Shown: positions 17,424 to 27,747 of the stretch, piece by piece
How positions within the stretch are numbered: the first letter of the stretch is position 1
How the letters are laid out: each line of letters opens with the position of its first letter
Origin: Aeromicrobium sp.
GTDB lineage: Bacteria; Actinomycetota; Actinomycetes; Propionibacteriales; Nocardioidaceae
Direction: 5' to 3'
NCBI RefSeq assembly: GCF_023146395.1
Contig: NZ_JAGLCD010000001.1
Coordinates: 124,001-188,000, forward strand
Length of the DNA stretch: 64,000 bases
The notes under the pieces: generated by a model
Database searches by the model: none
What the model was told of the DNA's origin: nothing
The model's input: the letters and a program-made list of their open reading frames with translations, nothing else
Program-made: the position numbers and the translations under genes

Positions 17424-18461
17424 TCACACCCTAGTGGCCTCCAGCCCGGCGGCGACCAGAACGACGACAGCGTCGCCGAGCCCGTCGAAGCCGCCACCCA
17501 CGGTCTGGCCGTGGCTGTGGCGGTAGTGGATGCCCTCGAGGATCACGGCGAGCTTGAAGAACGCCAGCCCGATGTGGAAACCCATCGCGCCCAGGTCGCG
17601 GCCTGACGTCGCCGCGTACCGCTGCAGGATCTCGTCCCGCGTGGGGTAGCCCGCGGCGAGCGGCGCGTCGGTCACGGCCGCGCCGCCCCCGGACATGGCC
17701 ATCTGCTGGTAGGCCAGCATCAGGGCGACGTCGGTCAGGGGGTCGCCGAGCGTGCTCATCTCCCAGTCGAGCACCGCCGTGATGCGGTCGCGCCCGTCGG
17801 GCGTGGAGTCGACCAGGGCGTTGTCGAGGCGGTAGTCGCCGTGGACGATCGTGCCCTCCGAGTGCGTCGGCAGCTGGCGCTCGAGCTGGGTCGCGAGCTC
17901 GTCGATCCCGGGGATGTCGCGGCTGCGTGAGGAGTCGAGCTGCTTGCGCCACCGGCGCAGCTGGCGCTCGAGGTAGCCGTCGGGACGACCGAAGTCGGCC
18001 AGACCGACCGACGCGGGGTCCACCGCGTGCAGGTCCACGAGCGTGTCGACCAGACGATCGGCGATCGCCCGCGTGCGGTCGGCGCCGATCTCCTCGAGCT
18101 GGGCGGCACGGGAGTACGGAGTGCCCGGCACCGACGCCATGACGTAGAACGGGGCCCCCGTCACGGCGGCGTCGTCGCAGTGCGCGTGCACGACCGGCAC
18201 GGGCACCGCGGTGTCGGCCAGCGCCTTCATGACGCGGTACTCGCGGCCCATGTCGTGGGCCGTGGCCAGCACGTGACCCAGCGGCGGGCGGCGCACGACG
18301 ACCTCGGTCGCGCCGTCGGTCACGCGGTACGTCAGGTTCGACTTGCCGCCGGTGATCAACGAAGCCGTGAGCGGCTCGCCCAGGAGGCCGGGCACCTCCC
18401 GCGCGAGCCAGCCACCGACGGCGTCCAGATCGAGTCCGTCGACCTGAGCGCGGTCATTCAT
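17424..18461 (-). CDS. Aminoglycoside/choline-kinase-like phosphotransferase (ACAD10/11 N-domain type)
   Basis: A 345-aa protein kinase-like-fold phosphotransferase. The nucleotide-binding loop region is LITGGKSNLTYRV (about residues 36-48) with VVVRRPP. The catalytic loop is VHGDYRLDN (about 206-214) and the metal-binding motif is LDWEMSTLGDP (about 230-240). This subfamily is the stand-alone form of the N-terminal domain of ACAD10/ACAD11, which phosphorylates 4-hydroxyacyl-CoA in 4-hydroxy-acid breakdown. The neighbouring SDR and TetR fit an acyl-CoA role better than drug resistance. Its substrate is not proven. It sits 5 bp after the SDR stop. Confidence 0.88.
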   Translation of the reverse strand: MNDRAQVDGLDLDAVGGWLAREVPGLLGEPLTASLITGGKSNLTYRVTDGATEVVVRRPPLGHVLATAHDMGREYRVMKALADTAVPVPVVHAHCDDAAVTGAPFYVMASVPGTPYSRAAQLEEIGADRTRAIADRLVDTLVDLHAVDPASVGLADFGRPDGYLERQLRRWRKQLDSSRSRDIPGIDELATQLERQLPTHSEGTIVHGDYRLDNALVDSTPDGRDRITAVLDWEMSTLGDPLTDVALMLAYQQMAMSGGGAAVTDAPLAAGYPTRDEILQRYAATSGRDLGAMGFHIGLAFFKLAVILEGIHYRHSHGQTVGGGFDGLGDAVVVLVAAGLEATRV

Positions 18462-18466
18462 GGCCG

Positions 18467-19222
18467 TCAGTCCTTCGGTCCGCCGGCGACGTAGATGACC
18501 TGGCCCGAGACGAACCCGGCACCCTCGCTCACCAGGAACGACACGGTGTGCGCGATGTCCTCGGGCTGGCCGACGCGGGCCACCGGGATCTGCTCGGCGC
18601 TGAACTTGATGAAGTCGTCGAAGGGCACGCCGATGCGCTCGGCGGTAGCCGCGGTCATGTCGGTCTGGATGAAGCCCGGAGCGACGGCGTTGGCCGTGAC
18701 GCCGTACTTGCCGAGCTCGATCGCGAGGGTCTTGGTGTAGCCCTGCAGGCCGGCCTTGGCGGCGGAGTAGTTGGCCTGGCCGCGGTTGCCCTGGGCCGAG
18801 GTGGAGGACAGGTTGACGACACGACCGAACTTGGCCTCGGTCATGTACTTCTGCGCCGCCTTGACGGTGTTGAACGCGCCGCGCAGGTGCACGGCCATGA
18901 CCGAGTCCCAGTCCTCGACGGTCATCTTGAACAGCAGGTTGTCGCGGATGATGCCGGCGTTGTTGACCACGACGGTCGGCGCGCCGAGCTCCTCGGCGAT
19001 CTTCGTGACGGCCGCGTCCACGCTGGCCGGGTCGGCGACGTCGGCGCCGACCGCGAGGGCCTTGCCGCCGGCGGCGGTGATGGCGTCGACGACGGGCTGG
19101 GTCCGGTCGGCGTCGAGGTCCAGGACGGCCACCTGCAGGCCGTCGGCGGCGAGGCGCTGGGCCGTCGCTGCGCCGATGCCCTGAGCGGCGCCGGTCACGA
19201 TCGCGGTGCGGGTCTCGGTCAC
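18467..19222 (-). CDS. 3-oxoacyl-ACP/acyl-CoA reductase-like SDR (FabG family)
   Basis: A 251-aa classical SDR with GTG start 19222. The motifs are TGAAQGIG (cofactor), NNAGIIRD, the serine in NLSSTSAQGN, YSAAKAG (Tyr/Lys) and the C-terminal VSGQVIYVAGG. It resembles the FabG-like reductases of mycobacterial lipid loci. It is the first gene of a minus-strand operon with the phosphotransferase and tetR. A TAAGC-N4-GCTTA palindrome sits 45 bp upstream. It is divergent from the acyl-CoA carboxylase genes. It probably acts on 3-oxo/3-hydroxyacyl thioesters; whether it is synthetic or degradative is open. Confidence 0.9.
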   Translation of the reverse strand: MTETRTAIVTGAAQGIGAATAQRLAADGLQVAVLDLDADRTQPVVDAITAAGGKALAVGADVADPASVDAAVTKIAEELGAPTVVVNNAGIIRDNLLFKMTVEDWDSVMAVHLRGAFNTVKAAQKYMTEAKFGRVVNLSSTSAQGNRGQANYSAAKAGLQGYTKTLAIELGKYGVTANAVAPGFIQTDMTAATAERIGVPFDDFIKFSAEQIPVARVGQPEDIAHTVSFLVSEGAGFVSGQVIYVAGGPKD

Positions 19223-19266
19223 GAGTTCTCCTCAGAGGTGCGGGAAGTGGGGGTCACGGGGCCCGG

Positions 19267-19280
19267 TAAGCGCTCGCTTA
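19267..19280. promoter_or_regulatory. TetR-type operator TAAGCGCTCGCTTA
   Basis: A perfect 14-bp palindrome, 45 bp upstream of the SDR GTG (19222). It has the same TAAGC-N4-GCTTA core as 2538-2553. It is placed to control the minus-strand SDR-phosphotransferase-tetR operon. Confidence 0.65.
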
Positions 19281-19371
19281 GTCGGGCTCCCTGCACCGTA
19301 GCGCATCGCCGCGGCGCGGGGGGAGGGGTGGCGTGATGCTCGCCACGATCGAGAAATCGTCCCGCCGCAAA

Positions 19372-19417
19372 CATGAGGAATGCCTCATGTTGTGGTTTAC
19401 TTGAGGAAACCCTCATG
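19372..19417. promoter_or_regulatory. Double palindromic operator upstream of the acyl-CoA carboxylase genes
   Basis: CATGAGGAATGCCTCATG (19372-19389) and CTTGAGGAAACCCTCATG (19400-19417), starts 28 bp apart, the second ending 10 bp before the start codon. They match the fas pair (5927-5967) almost base for base in the arms TTGAGG/CCTCA. Binding so close to the start codon would block initiation, which fits repression. Confidence 0.75.
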
Positions 19418-19427
19418 TTTTGGAGGC

Positions 19428-20921
19428 ATGGTGACTCAGCTCGATCTCGCAGCACTCGACGCGTCCGCCCACCGGTCGGCCCTGACGCAGCGTCGCCGTG
19501 ACCGCCTGGCGCGCGTGGAGCCCCGTGGCGCCCGCCAGCACACCGCTCGGGAGCGCGTCGAGCTCCTGGTCGACGCAGGGTCCTTCGTCGAGATCGGTCC
19601 GTTGCGCACGGCCGACGGCAAGGGCACGGGCGTCCTGACCGGCTGGGGGCGCGTCGACGGGCGTCATGCCGTGGTGATCGCCCACGACGCCGCGGTCGCC
19701 TCGGGCGCCATCGGCGCGGTGTTCGCCGACGCGGTGCAGAAGGCCCAGCAGCTCGCGATCGACCGGGGATTCCCGATCGTCTACCTGAACGACTCCGGCG
19801 GAGCCCGCGTGCCGGACGGGATCTTCGCGCTCCACGGCTGCGGGGGGATCTTCACGCTCAACGTCCTGGCGCAGCGCCGCGTGCCGCAGATCTCCGTGAT
19901 CCTCGGCCCCTGTGCCGGTGCCGCGGCGTACTCGCCGGCGCTGACCGACTGGACGATCATGGTCAAGGGCCACGGTCACATGTTCCTGACCGGTCCGGAC
20001 ATCGTGAAGGCCGCGACGGGCGAGGACGCCACCGCCGACGAGATCGGCGGCTCGCAGCTGCACACCGTCACGTCCGGTGTCGCCCACCTGGAGGTGGAGG
20101 ACGAGGACGCGGCGCTCGCCGAGACGCGTCGTCTGCTGTCGTTCCTGCCCTCGCACGTGGGCGCGCCGATGCCCGTCGTGGCGCCGGTCGAGCCCGATCC
20201 GGTCGCAGTCGAGTCCCTGCCCTTCGTCGTGCCGGAGAAGGCGAGCGTCGTGTTCGACATGAACCGCGTGCTCGACGGCGTGCTCGACGCGGGTGAGCGG
20301 CTCGAGCTCATGCCCGGCCACGCGCCGAGCGTCCTGACCGTCCTCGGTCGCCTCGACGGCAGGCCGGTCGGCATCATCGCGAACCAGCCGGGTGCCCGCG
20401 GGGGCATCCTCGACGCGAAGGCCTCGGTCAAGGCGGCCCGCTTCGTCGAGTTCTGCGGTCGCTTCGGACTCCCGGTCCTGACCTTCGTCGACGTGCCGGG
20501 CTTCCTCCCGGGCACGGTCGAGGAGGGGCGCGGCGTGATCACCCATGGGGCGAAGCTGCTCAAGGCCTACATCGAGTCGCCTGCGCCCGTGCTGACCGTG
20601 GTGGTCCGCAAGGCTTACGGGGGCGCCTACATCGCCATGGGCGCGAAGTCGCTCGGAGCGGACTTCCAGTGGGCCTGGTCCAACGCCGAGATCGCCGTCA
20701 TGGGTCCCGGTGGCGCCGTGACGCTGCTGCACCGCCGCGCCCTCGCGGCCGCCGACGACCCCGTCGCGCTGCGCGACGAGCTCGCGGCGCAGTACCGCGA
20801 GGAGGTCGCGCGCCCGTACGTCGCGGCCGAGTCGGGGATCGTCGACGACGTCATCGTGCCCGAGGAGACGCGCAGCCGCCTGTCCGACGCGCTTCGCATG
20901 CTCTGCGCGGACCCCGCATGA
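19428..20921 (+). CDS. Acyl-CoA carboxylase carboxyltransferase (beta) subunit
   Basis: About 497 aa from ATG 19428 (MVTQLDLAALDAS); the track start at 19380 lies inside the operator and is rejected. GTG 19431 is also possible. It has the two crotonase-like halves of AccD/PccB enzymes: the N-half with GGARVPDGIFALHGCGG and GPCAGAAAYSPAL, and the C-half with NQPGARGGILDAKAS, FVDVPGFLPGT and RKAYGGAYIAMG. It moves CO2 from biotin to acetyl- or propionyl-CoA. It overlaps the biotin-carrier gene by 4 bp (ATGA). The shared operator with fas favours acetyl-CoA as substrate (malonyl-CoA supply). No biotin carboxylase gene is in the window. Confidence 0.92.
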   Translation: MVTQLDLAALDASAHRSALTQRRRDRLARVEPRGARQHTARERVELLVDAGSFVEIGPLRTADGKGTGVLTGWGRVDGRHAVVIAHDAAVASGAIGAVFADAVQKAQQLAIDRGFPIVYLNDSGGARVPDGIFALHGCGGIFTLNVLAQRRVPQISVILGPCAGAAAYSPALTDWTIMVKGHGHMFLTGPDIVKAATGEDATADEIGGSQLHTVTSGVAHLEVEDEDAALAETRRLLSFLPSHVGAPMPVVAPVEPDPVAVESLPFVVPEKASVVFDMNRVLDGVLDAGERLELMPGHAPSVLTVLGRLDGRPVGIIANQPGARGGILDAKASVKAARFVEFCGRFGLPVLTFVDVPGFLPGTVEEGRGVITHGAKLLKAYIESPAPVLTVVVRKAYGGAYIAMGAKSLGADFQWAWSNAEIAVMGPGGAVTLLHRRALAAADDPVALRDELAAQYREEVARPYVAAESGIVDDVIVPEETRSRLSDALRMLCADPA

Positions 20922-21148
20922 CGACCGCGGCGCGCGCCGAGATCGTCGCGAACGTCTGGAAGATCGTGGTGCGCGAGGGCGACCCCGTCGCGGCGGGGGA
21001 CGAGCTCGCGATCCTGGAGTCCATGAAGATGGAGATCCCGGTCACGGCTCCCTCGACCGGCCATGTCGTGCGCATCTGCGTCGAGCAGGGCCAGATCGTC
21101 CAGGAGGGTGACGTCGTGGTCGAGATCGACCCGACGGTCGGCGCCTGA
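20918..21148 (+). CDS. Stand-alone biotin carboxyl carrier protein
   Basis: The track merges this gene with an out-of-phase extension (20669). The real ATG is 20918, overlapping the carboxyltransferase stop. The product is only 76 aa: a single biotinyl/lipoyl-attachment domain with the biotinylation site ESMKMEIPV. The domain spans nearly the whole protein. Most actinobacteria fuse this domain to the biotin carboxylase (AccA-type alpha subunit); here it travels with the carboxyltransferase. It would carry carboxybiotin between an unlinked carboxylase and the beta subunit. Confidence 0.92.
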   Translation: MTTAARAEIVANVWKIVVREGDPVAAGDELAILESMKMEIPVTAPSTGHVVRICVEQGQIVQEGDVVVEIDPTVGA

Positions 21149-21195
21149 GGACCCCGTGCCCCGCGCCCGGGATCGGGCGCTGAGATGATCCCCCG

Positions 21196-21918
21196 ATGAC
21201 GCGCTACCGGCTTCCCATGCGTTGGGCCGATCTCGATCAGCTCAACCACGTCAACAACGTGGTGTACCTCGAGTACGCGGCCGAGGCGCGGGCGGCCCTC
21301 GTCGAGGACGGTGTGCTCGACGAGGGGCTCGCGCCGGTCGGTGTCGAGATCGAGTTCGCGCGACCGATGCCGCTCTCGCGGCGAGCCGTCGTGGTCGACC
21401 AGCGGCTCGACGGCGCGGTGCTGACCCAGGAGATCTCGCACGAGTCCGACGGTGAACGCGTCGTGTTCGCCCGACTGACCACCCGTCTCGGCACCCCCGT
21501 CGACCTCGGCGCTCCCCAGGTGGAGGGCACGGTGGTGCCGTTCCGGGGGCGGCGCGGCGACGTCGACGGCGCGGGGCACGTCGACGCGGTGCGGATCTTC
21601 GAGTACTTCCAGGAGACTCGTGTCATCTGGATGGCCGGTCGGTCCGGAGAGTCTCGTGAGATCGGGAGCGTCGTCGTGGCCCACGTGGGTGTCGAGTACG
21701 GGCCGCCGGTCGTCTGGCGTCCAGCGCCGTGGGACGTCGTCGTGGGCCTGGAGAGGATCGGTGACAAGTCGTTCACGCTGGCCAGTGAGTGGCGCGACGG
21801 CGAGACCGTGCTGGCCCGCAACACGGCCGTGCTCGTCGCCTTCGACGTCCAGACGCAGAAGGCCCGGTCGTTGACCGAGGCCGAGCGGGCCTATCTGAAG
21901 CGCCTCGCGTCTGCCTGA
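21196..21918 (+). CDS. Acyl-CoA thioesterase (double hotdog)
   Basis: A 240-aa protein with two hotdog units. The first opens with the classic 4-hydroxybenzoyl-CoA thioesterase-like motif MRWADLDQLNHVNNVVYLEY, the second with VDAVRIFEYFQETRVIWM. It hydrolyses acyl-CoA or acyl-ACP and sits next to the fatty-acid synthesis genes. Gene order matches Rv2475c near glbO in M. tuberculosis (from memory). A weak -10 (GATGAT) ends 6 nt before ATG 21196, so the message may be leaderless. The stop is 17 bp from the convergent glbO stop. Confidence 0.9.
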   Translation: MTRYRLPMRWADLDQLNHVNNVVYLEYAAEARAALVEDGVLDEGLAPVGVEIEFARPMPLSRRAVVVDQRLDGAVLTQEISHESDGERVVFARLTTRLGTPVDLGAPQVEGTVVPFRGRRGDVDGAGHVDAVRIFEYFQETRVIWMAGRSGESREIGSVVVAHVGVEYGPPVVWRPAPWDVVVGLERIGDKSFTLASEWRDGETVLARNTAVLVAFDVQTQKARSLTEAERAYLKRLASA

Positions 21919-21935
21919 GGGCCCGCGGCCGGGGA

Positions 21936-22331
21936 TCAGCCCGGCGTGTTCACCATGAACTGGGCCGCGTGCTGGGCGTAGCTCCAGAAGCGGGCGTCCT
22001 GCTCGGGGGTCAGCCGGGCCTCGTCGAGGCCGGCGCGGAAGTGGCCGAGCCACCGCTCGCGGGCCTCGTCGGTGACGGCGAACGGCGCGTGACGCATGCG
22101 CAGGCGCGGGTGGCCTCGCTGCTCGCTGTAGGTGGTGGGTCCGCCCCAGTACTGCTCGAGGAACTGAGTGAACCGCTCCTCGGCGGGACCGAGGTCGGCC
22201 TCGGGGTACATCGGTCGCAGCACCGGATCGGCGGCCACGCCCTCGTAGAAGACATGCACGATCCGGGCGATCGTGGCGCGCCCGCCGATCTCGTCGTAGA
22301 AGCTGATCTCGGACTCGGGTGGTGTGGTCAC
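21936..22331 (-). CDS. glbO: Group II truncated haemoglobin
   Basis: The true start is GTG 22331 (131 aa); the track ORF adds an out-of-gene extension. Group II signatures are clear: FYDEIGG, the B-helix VHVFYEGV with the distal tyrosine, DPVLRPMYPE, FLEQYWGGP, RGHPRLRMRH with the proximal histidine and the G8 tryptophan in RWLGHF. It binds O2 and probably works in O2/NO or peroxide chemistry. The GTG overlaps the mscS stop (GTGA), so the two minus-strand genes are coupled. glbO near pepN is also the mycobacterial arrangement. Confidence 0.95.
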   Translation of the reverse strand: MTTPPESEISFYDEIGGRATIARIVHVFYEGVAADPVLRPMYPEADLGPAEERFTQFLEQYWGGPTTYSEQRGHPRLRMRHAPFAVTDEARERWLGHFRAGLDEARLTPEQDARFWSYAQHAAQFMVNTPG

Positions 22332-23239
22332 TCTGGCTCCGGGGCGGTGGCGAGGATGGAGGACGGGATCCGGATGCCGGCCTCGTCGAAGGCGGCCTTG
22401 ATGCGCTCGCGCATCGTGCGGGCGACGGTCCACTGCTCGAGCGGCGCGGTCTTCAGCACGACGCGCACCACGGCACCGTCCTTGTCGAAGCGCTCGACGC
22501 CCCAGACCTCCGGCTCCTCGATGATGACCCCGCGCAGGGCCGGCTCCTCGTACAGCGTGTGCGCCACCTCGGCGAGCACCTCCTGCACGTGGGCGAGGTC
22601 GGCGTCGTAGGTGACCGTGACGTCCAGGACCGTGCGGGCCCAGTTCTGCGACTGGTTGCCGATGCGCACGATCTCGCCGTTGCGCACGTACCAGACCGTG
22701 CCGTTGACGTCGCGCAGTCGCGTGATGCGCAGGCCGACCGCCTCGACCGTGCCGCTGGCCTCGCCGGTGTCGACGAAGTCGCCGACGCCGAACTGGTCCT
22801 CCATGATCAGGAAGATGCCGGCCAGGAAGTCCTTGACGAGCGTCTGCGCACCGAAGCCGAGCGCCACGCCGAGGATGCCGGCGCCGGTCAGGAGCGGGGC
22901 GATGTTGACGCCGACCTGGTCGAGCACCATGACGAAGGCGATGGCGACGATGGTGATCGTGGCGATCGAGCTGAGCAGGTCGCCCATGGCGGACGCGCGT
23001 TGTTGGCGTCGCGCGGAGGCGCCCGGTCGCAGGTCGGCCAGCAGCTCGCCAGCCTTGGAGTTCGCCAGCACGCTCGGCACCGCGCCGCGGCTGGCACGAC
23101 GGACGATGCGTGCGATGAACCGCTTGGCGAGCCAGCGGATGATCAGTGCGACGACGATGATGACGAGGACGCCCGTCGGGCGTTCCACGAGGTACTCGTA
23201 GAGCTTTCCGTCGGGCAACGACAGGTCGAGGTCCGGCAT
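22328..23239 (-). CDS. MscS family mechanosensitive ion channel
   Basis: 303 aa from ATG 23239; the track's 404-aa ORF runs back over the neighbouring divergent gene. There is an N-terminal membrane helix (residues about 20-40, VLVIIVVALIIRWL), a second hydrophobic segment (LLSSIATITIVAIAFVMVL), and the pore helix with Gly/Ala packing (LLTGAGILGVALGFGAQTLVKD). The beta domain follows with the NGEIVRIGNQSQ motif. It opens under membrane tension to release solutes during osmotic down-shock. A TACGCT -10 ends 7 nt upstream of the ATG, suggesting a leaderless transcript that continues into glbO. Confidence 0.93.
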   Translation of the reverse strand: MPDLDLSLPDGKLYEYLVERPTGVLVIIVVALIIRWLAKRFIARIVRRASRGAVPSVLANSKAGELLADLRPGASARRQQRASAMGDLLSSIATITIVAIAFVMVLDQVGVNIAPLLTGAGILGVALGFGAQTLVKDFLAGIFLIMEDQFGVGDFVDTGEASGTVEAVGLRITRLRDVNGTVWYVRNGEIVRIGNQSQNWARTVLDVTVTYDADLAHVQEVLAEVAHTLYEEPALRGVIIEEPEVWGVERFDKDGAVVRVVLKTAPLEQWTVARTMRERIKAAFDEAGIRIPSSILATAPEPE

Positions 23240-23246
23240 GTCGTCC

Positions 23247-23266
23247 AGCGTACGGGCCGGTACGAT
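23247..23266. promoter_or_regulatory. Divergent leaderless promoters (mscS / small membrane protein)
   Basis: On the minus strand TACGCT (23252-23247) ends 7 nt from the mscS ATG. On the plus strand TACGAT (23261-23266) ends 6 nt from ATG 23273. Only 8 bp separate the two -10 boxes. Confidence 0.5.
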
Positions 23267-23272
23267 GAGGTC

Positions 23273-23545
23273 ATGTCGACCCCCGCGCGCCTGCTCGCCC
23301 TCGCCACGACCGTGCTCACGATGATCGTGCTGGCCCCGGCCGCCGCCCTGGCCGATGCCCCCGTCGCCTGGGAGACCGAGGAGGGCCTGGGCTTCTTCGG
23401 TTACCTGGTCCTGCTCGGCGGGATCCCGGTCGCCATGATCGTCGTGATCTGGGTGCTCACGGCCCTGCTGTCGCGCAAGAACTACGTGCCTCCGGCGCCG
23501 GGCAACGAGATCCACGTCTCGGCCAGCGACGTCGACCACCACTAG
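23273..23545 (+). CDS. Small secreted/membrane protein
   Basis: A 90-aa protein. Residues 1-28 look like a signal peptide or first membrane helix (LALATTVLTMIVLAPAAALADA). A second helix follows at about 43-68 (FFGYLVLLGGIPVAMIVVIWVLTALL), then a short polar tail ending in DVDHH. I do not recognise the family. It starts at ATG 23273 directly behind a TACGAT -10, so probably leaderless, and is divergent from mscS. Within the track it is the C-terminal part of a longer spurious plus-strand ORF (22319-23545). Confidence 0.7.
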   Translation: MSTPARLLALATTVLTMIVLAPAAALADAPVAWETEEGLGFFGYLVLLGGIPVAMIVVIWVLTALLSRKNYVPPAPGNEIHVSASDVDHH

Positions 23546-23590
23546 TCCGACCCGTTGCCGGGGTCCTCGCGCCCCGGCCCCTCACACCCC

Positions 23591-23616
23591 GCCGCCCGGA
23601 GCCCGCTCCGGGCGGC
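23591..23616. terminator. Terminator-like hairpin between convergent genes
   Basis: GCCGCCCGGAG-CCCG-CTCCGGGCGGC: perfect 11-bp arms and a 4-nt loop, in the gap between the small membrane protein gene (stop 23545) and the convergent pepN (stop 23758). There is no T-run. The rest of the 212-bp gap has no gene I can support. Confidence 0.55.
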
Positions 23617-23757
23617 GTCGTCGTCCCCGACGACATGCGTCGACCCCGCTCGGGGCCGTCGCCGAGGACCACGTGCGAGGTGAGGCCGGCGGTCTGCTCA
23701 CCCCCGAGGCCCGCGCGGTGCTGCGCGGGACCCTGGGGGCTTCGGCGACCTGAGGTG

Positions 23758-26298
<2,541 letters not shown>

Positions 26299-26389
26299 GG
26301 TGCCCACTCTGTCACCGCCGGCCGCCGGGCTCGTCCCGGGGACGCGTCAGCGCCGCGTCGCCGTGGCGTAGACCAGACCCCGGCGGGGC

Positions 26390-26509
26390 GGACCGAATCT
26401 GATCGCTTGCGGTTGGTGGTGCTGAAGTTCGAGGGGTTGAGGGTCCCACGTCACCCTCAACCCCTCAGGTCTCGTGGTCCAGCAACCGCAACCCCTCACA
26501 CTTTGTCCC
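26390..26509. repeat. Dispersed palindromic repeat, family II, copy 1
   Basis: A 120-bp nested hairpin between the divergent pepN and glutamate-cysteine ligase-like gene. The inner stem has perfect 14-bp arms GAGGGGTTGAGGGT (26431-26444) and ACCCTCAACCCCTC (26453-26466). The outer stem is TTGCGGTTG/CAACCGCAA. Both flanks carry the unit GGAC-N-rich-TGA..TTGCGGTTG in inverted orientation. A relative of this element lies at 52111-52200. Because this copy lies between divergent genes it cannot simply be a terminator. Confidence 0.75.
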
Positions 26510-26566
26510 GACTGACACGTCCGTCCCCGGCGAGCAGGCACCTTCACGTCGGGCAGGATGGAGGCC

Positions 26567-27709
26567 ATGGCCGTCCCCTTCGCCGCCTCCGAGCGGTCCA
26601 CGGTCGGCATCGAGTGGGAGCTGGCCCTCGTCGACGCCGACTCCGGCGACCTGCGTCAGGTCGCGGAGTACGTGCTCGAGGCGGTCGCGCCCGTCGGCGG
26701 TGGGCAGCATCCGCACATCCGCCAGGAGCTGCTCGTCAACACCGTCGAGGTCGTCTCCGGGGTCTCGCGCACCGTGGCCCAGGCCGGGCAGGACCTCGAG
26801 CGCAGCATCGAGCTGATCCGCACCGTCACCGATCGGCTCCGTGTCGAGCTGCTGTGCGCCGGGACGCACCCGTTCTCCCGCTGGGACATGCAGAAGGTCA
26901 CCGACAAGGAGCGCTACGCGACCCTGATCGACCGCACGCAGTGGTGGGGCCGTCAGATGCTGATCTACGGCGTCCACGTGCACGTCGGCATCGAGGACCG
27001 AGACAAGGTCCTGCCGATCAGTCGCGCCCTGCTGGGGCACTACGGGCACCTGCTCGCGCTCAGCGCGTCGTCGCCGTACTGGGGCGGCAAGGACACCGGC
27101 TACGCCTCCAACCGGGCCCTCATGTTCCAGCAGCTGCCCACCGCGGGCCTGGGCTTCCAGTTCGACACCTGGCCCGAGCTCGAGGGATACGTCGAGGACA
27201 TGCTCCACACCGGTGTCATCGACTCCTTCGACGAGATCCGCTGGGACATCCGTCCGTCCCCCAAGTTCGGCACGATCGAGGTGAGGGTGTGTGACGGCAT
27301 CCCCACCCTGACCGAGGTGCTCAGCATCTCGGCGCTCGTCCACTGCCTCGTCGAGCACTTCTCGCGCGAGCTCGACGCCGGTCGTGAGCTGCCGACGATG
27401 CCCCCGTGGTTCGTGCAGGAGAACAAGTGGCGCGCGGCGCGCTACGGCATGGACGCGATCCTGATCCTCGACCGGGCCGCTGACGAGCAGCTCGTGACCG
27501 ACGACCTCGCGCGCTGGCTGCGCGTGCTCGAGCCCGTCGCCCACGACCTGGGCTGCACCACCGAGCTGGCCGGTGTCGCCGACATCGTCTCCGCTGGTGC
27601 GTCGTACCAGCGTCAGCGAGCGGTCGCCGCCACGCACGCCGGAGAGCTCGACGCGGTGGCCGCCGCGCTCGTGGAGGAAATGCGCACGGGCCGTCCGGTG
27701 TTGGGCTGA
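26567..27709 (+). CDS. Glutamate-cysteine ligase-like (carboxylate-amine ligase, GCS2 family)
   Basis: I prefer ATG 26567 (MAVPFAASERSTVGIEWELA, 380 aa) over ATG 26558, since a weak CAGGAT -10 ends 7 nt before it and homologues begin here. It has the GCS2 signatures: GIEWELALVD, QELLVNTVEVV, GVHVHVGIEDRD, and RWDIRPSPKFGTIEVRVCD. The family joins an amino acid to the gamma-carboxyl of glutamate with ATP. In actinobacteria members include EgtA (ergothioneine route) and YbdK-like ligases of unclear product. No other egt gene is nearby, so I leave the product open. Confidence 0.85.
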   Translation: MAVPFAASERSTVGIEWELALVDADSGDLRQVAEYVLEAVAPVGGGQHPHIRQELLVNTVEVVSGVSRTVAQAGQDLERSIELIRTVTDRLRVELLCAGTHPFSRWDMQKVTDKERYATLIDRTQWWGRQMLIYGVHVHVGIEDRDKVLPISRALLGHYGHLLALSASSPYWGGKDTGYASNRALMFQQLPTAGLGFQFDTWPELEGYVEDMLHTGVIDSFDEIRWDIRPSPKFGTIEVRVCDGIPTLTEVLSISALVHCLVEHFSRELDAGRELPTMPPWFVQENKWRAARYGMDAILILDRAADEQLVTDDLARWLRVLEPVAHDLGCTTELAGVADIVSAGASYQRQRAVAATHAGELDAVAAALVEEMRTGRPVLG

Positions 27710-27747
27710 GAAGACCTGTCCTGTCCCTGACTACCTGAGGAGCACCC

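Noticed and set aside
17424-18461. Aminoglycoside resistance gene
   Set aside because: The fold is shared, but the neighbours (SDR, TetR) and the ACAD10/11-like sequence favour acyl-CoA metabolism.
23620-23757. Plus-strand frame ending in LLTPEARAVLRGTLGASAT before pepN
   Set aside because: Looks protein-like at its C-terminus but I find no start codon or upstream domain; at most a gene remnant.
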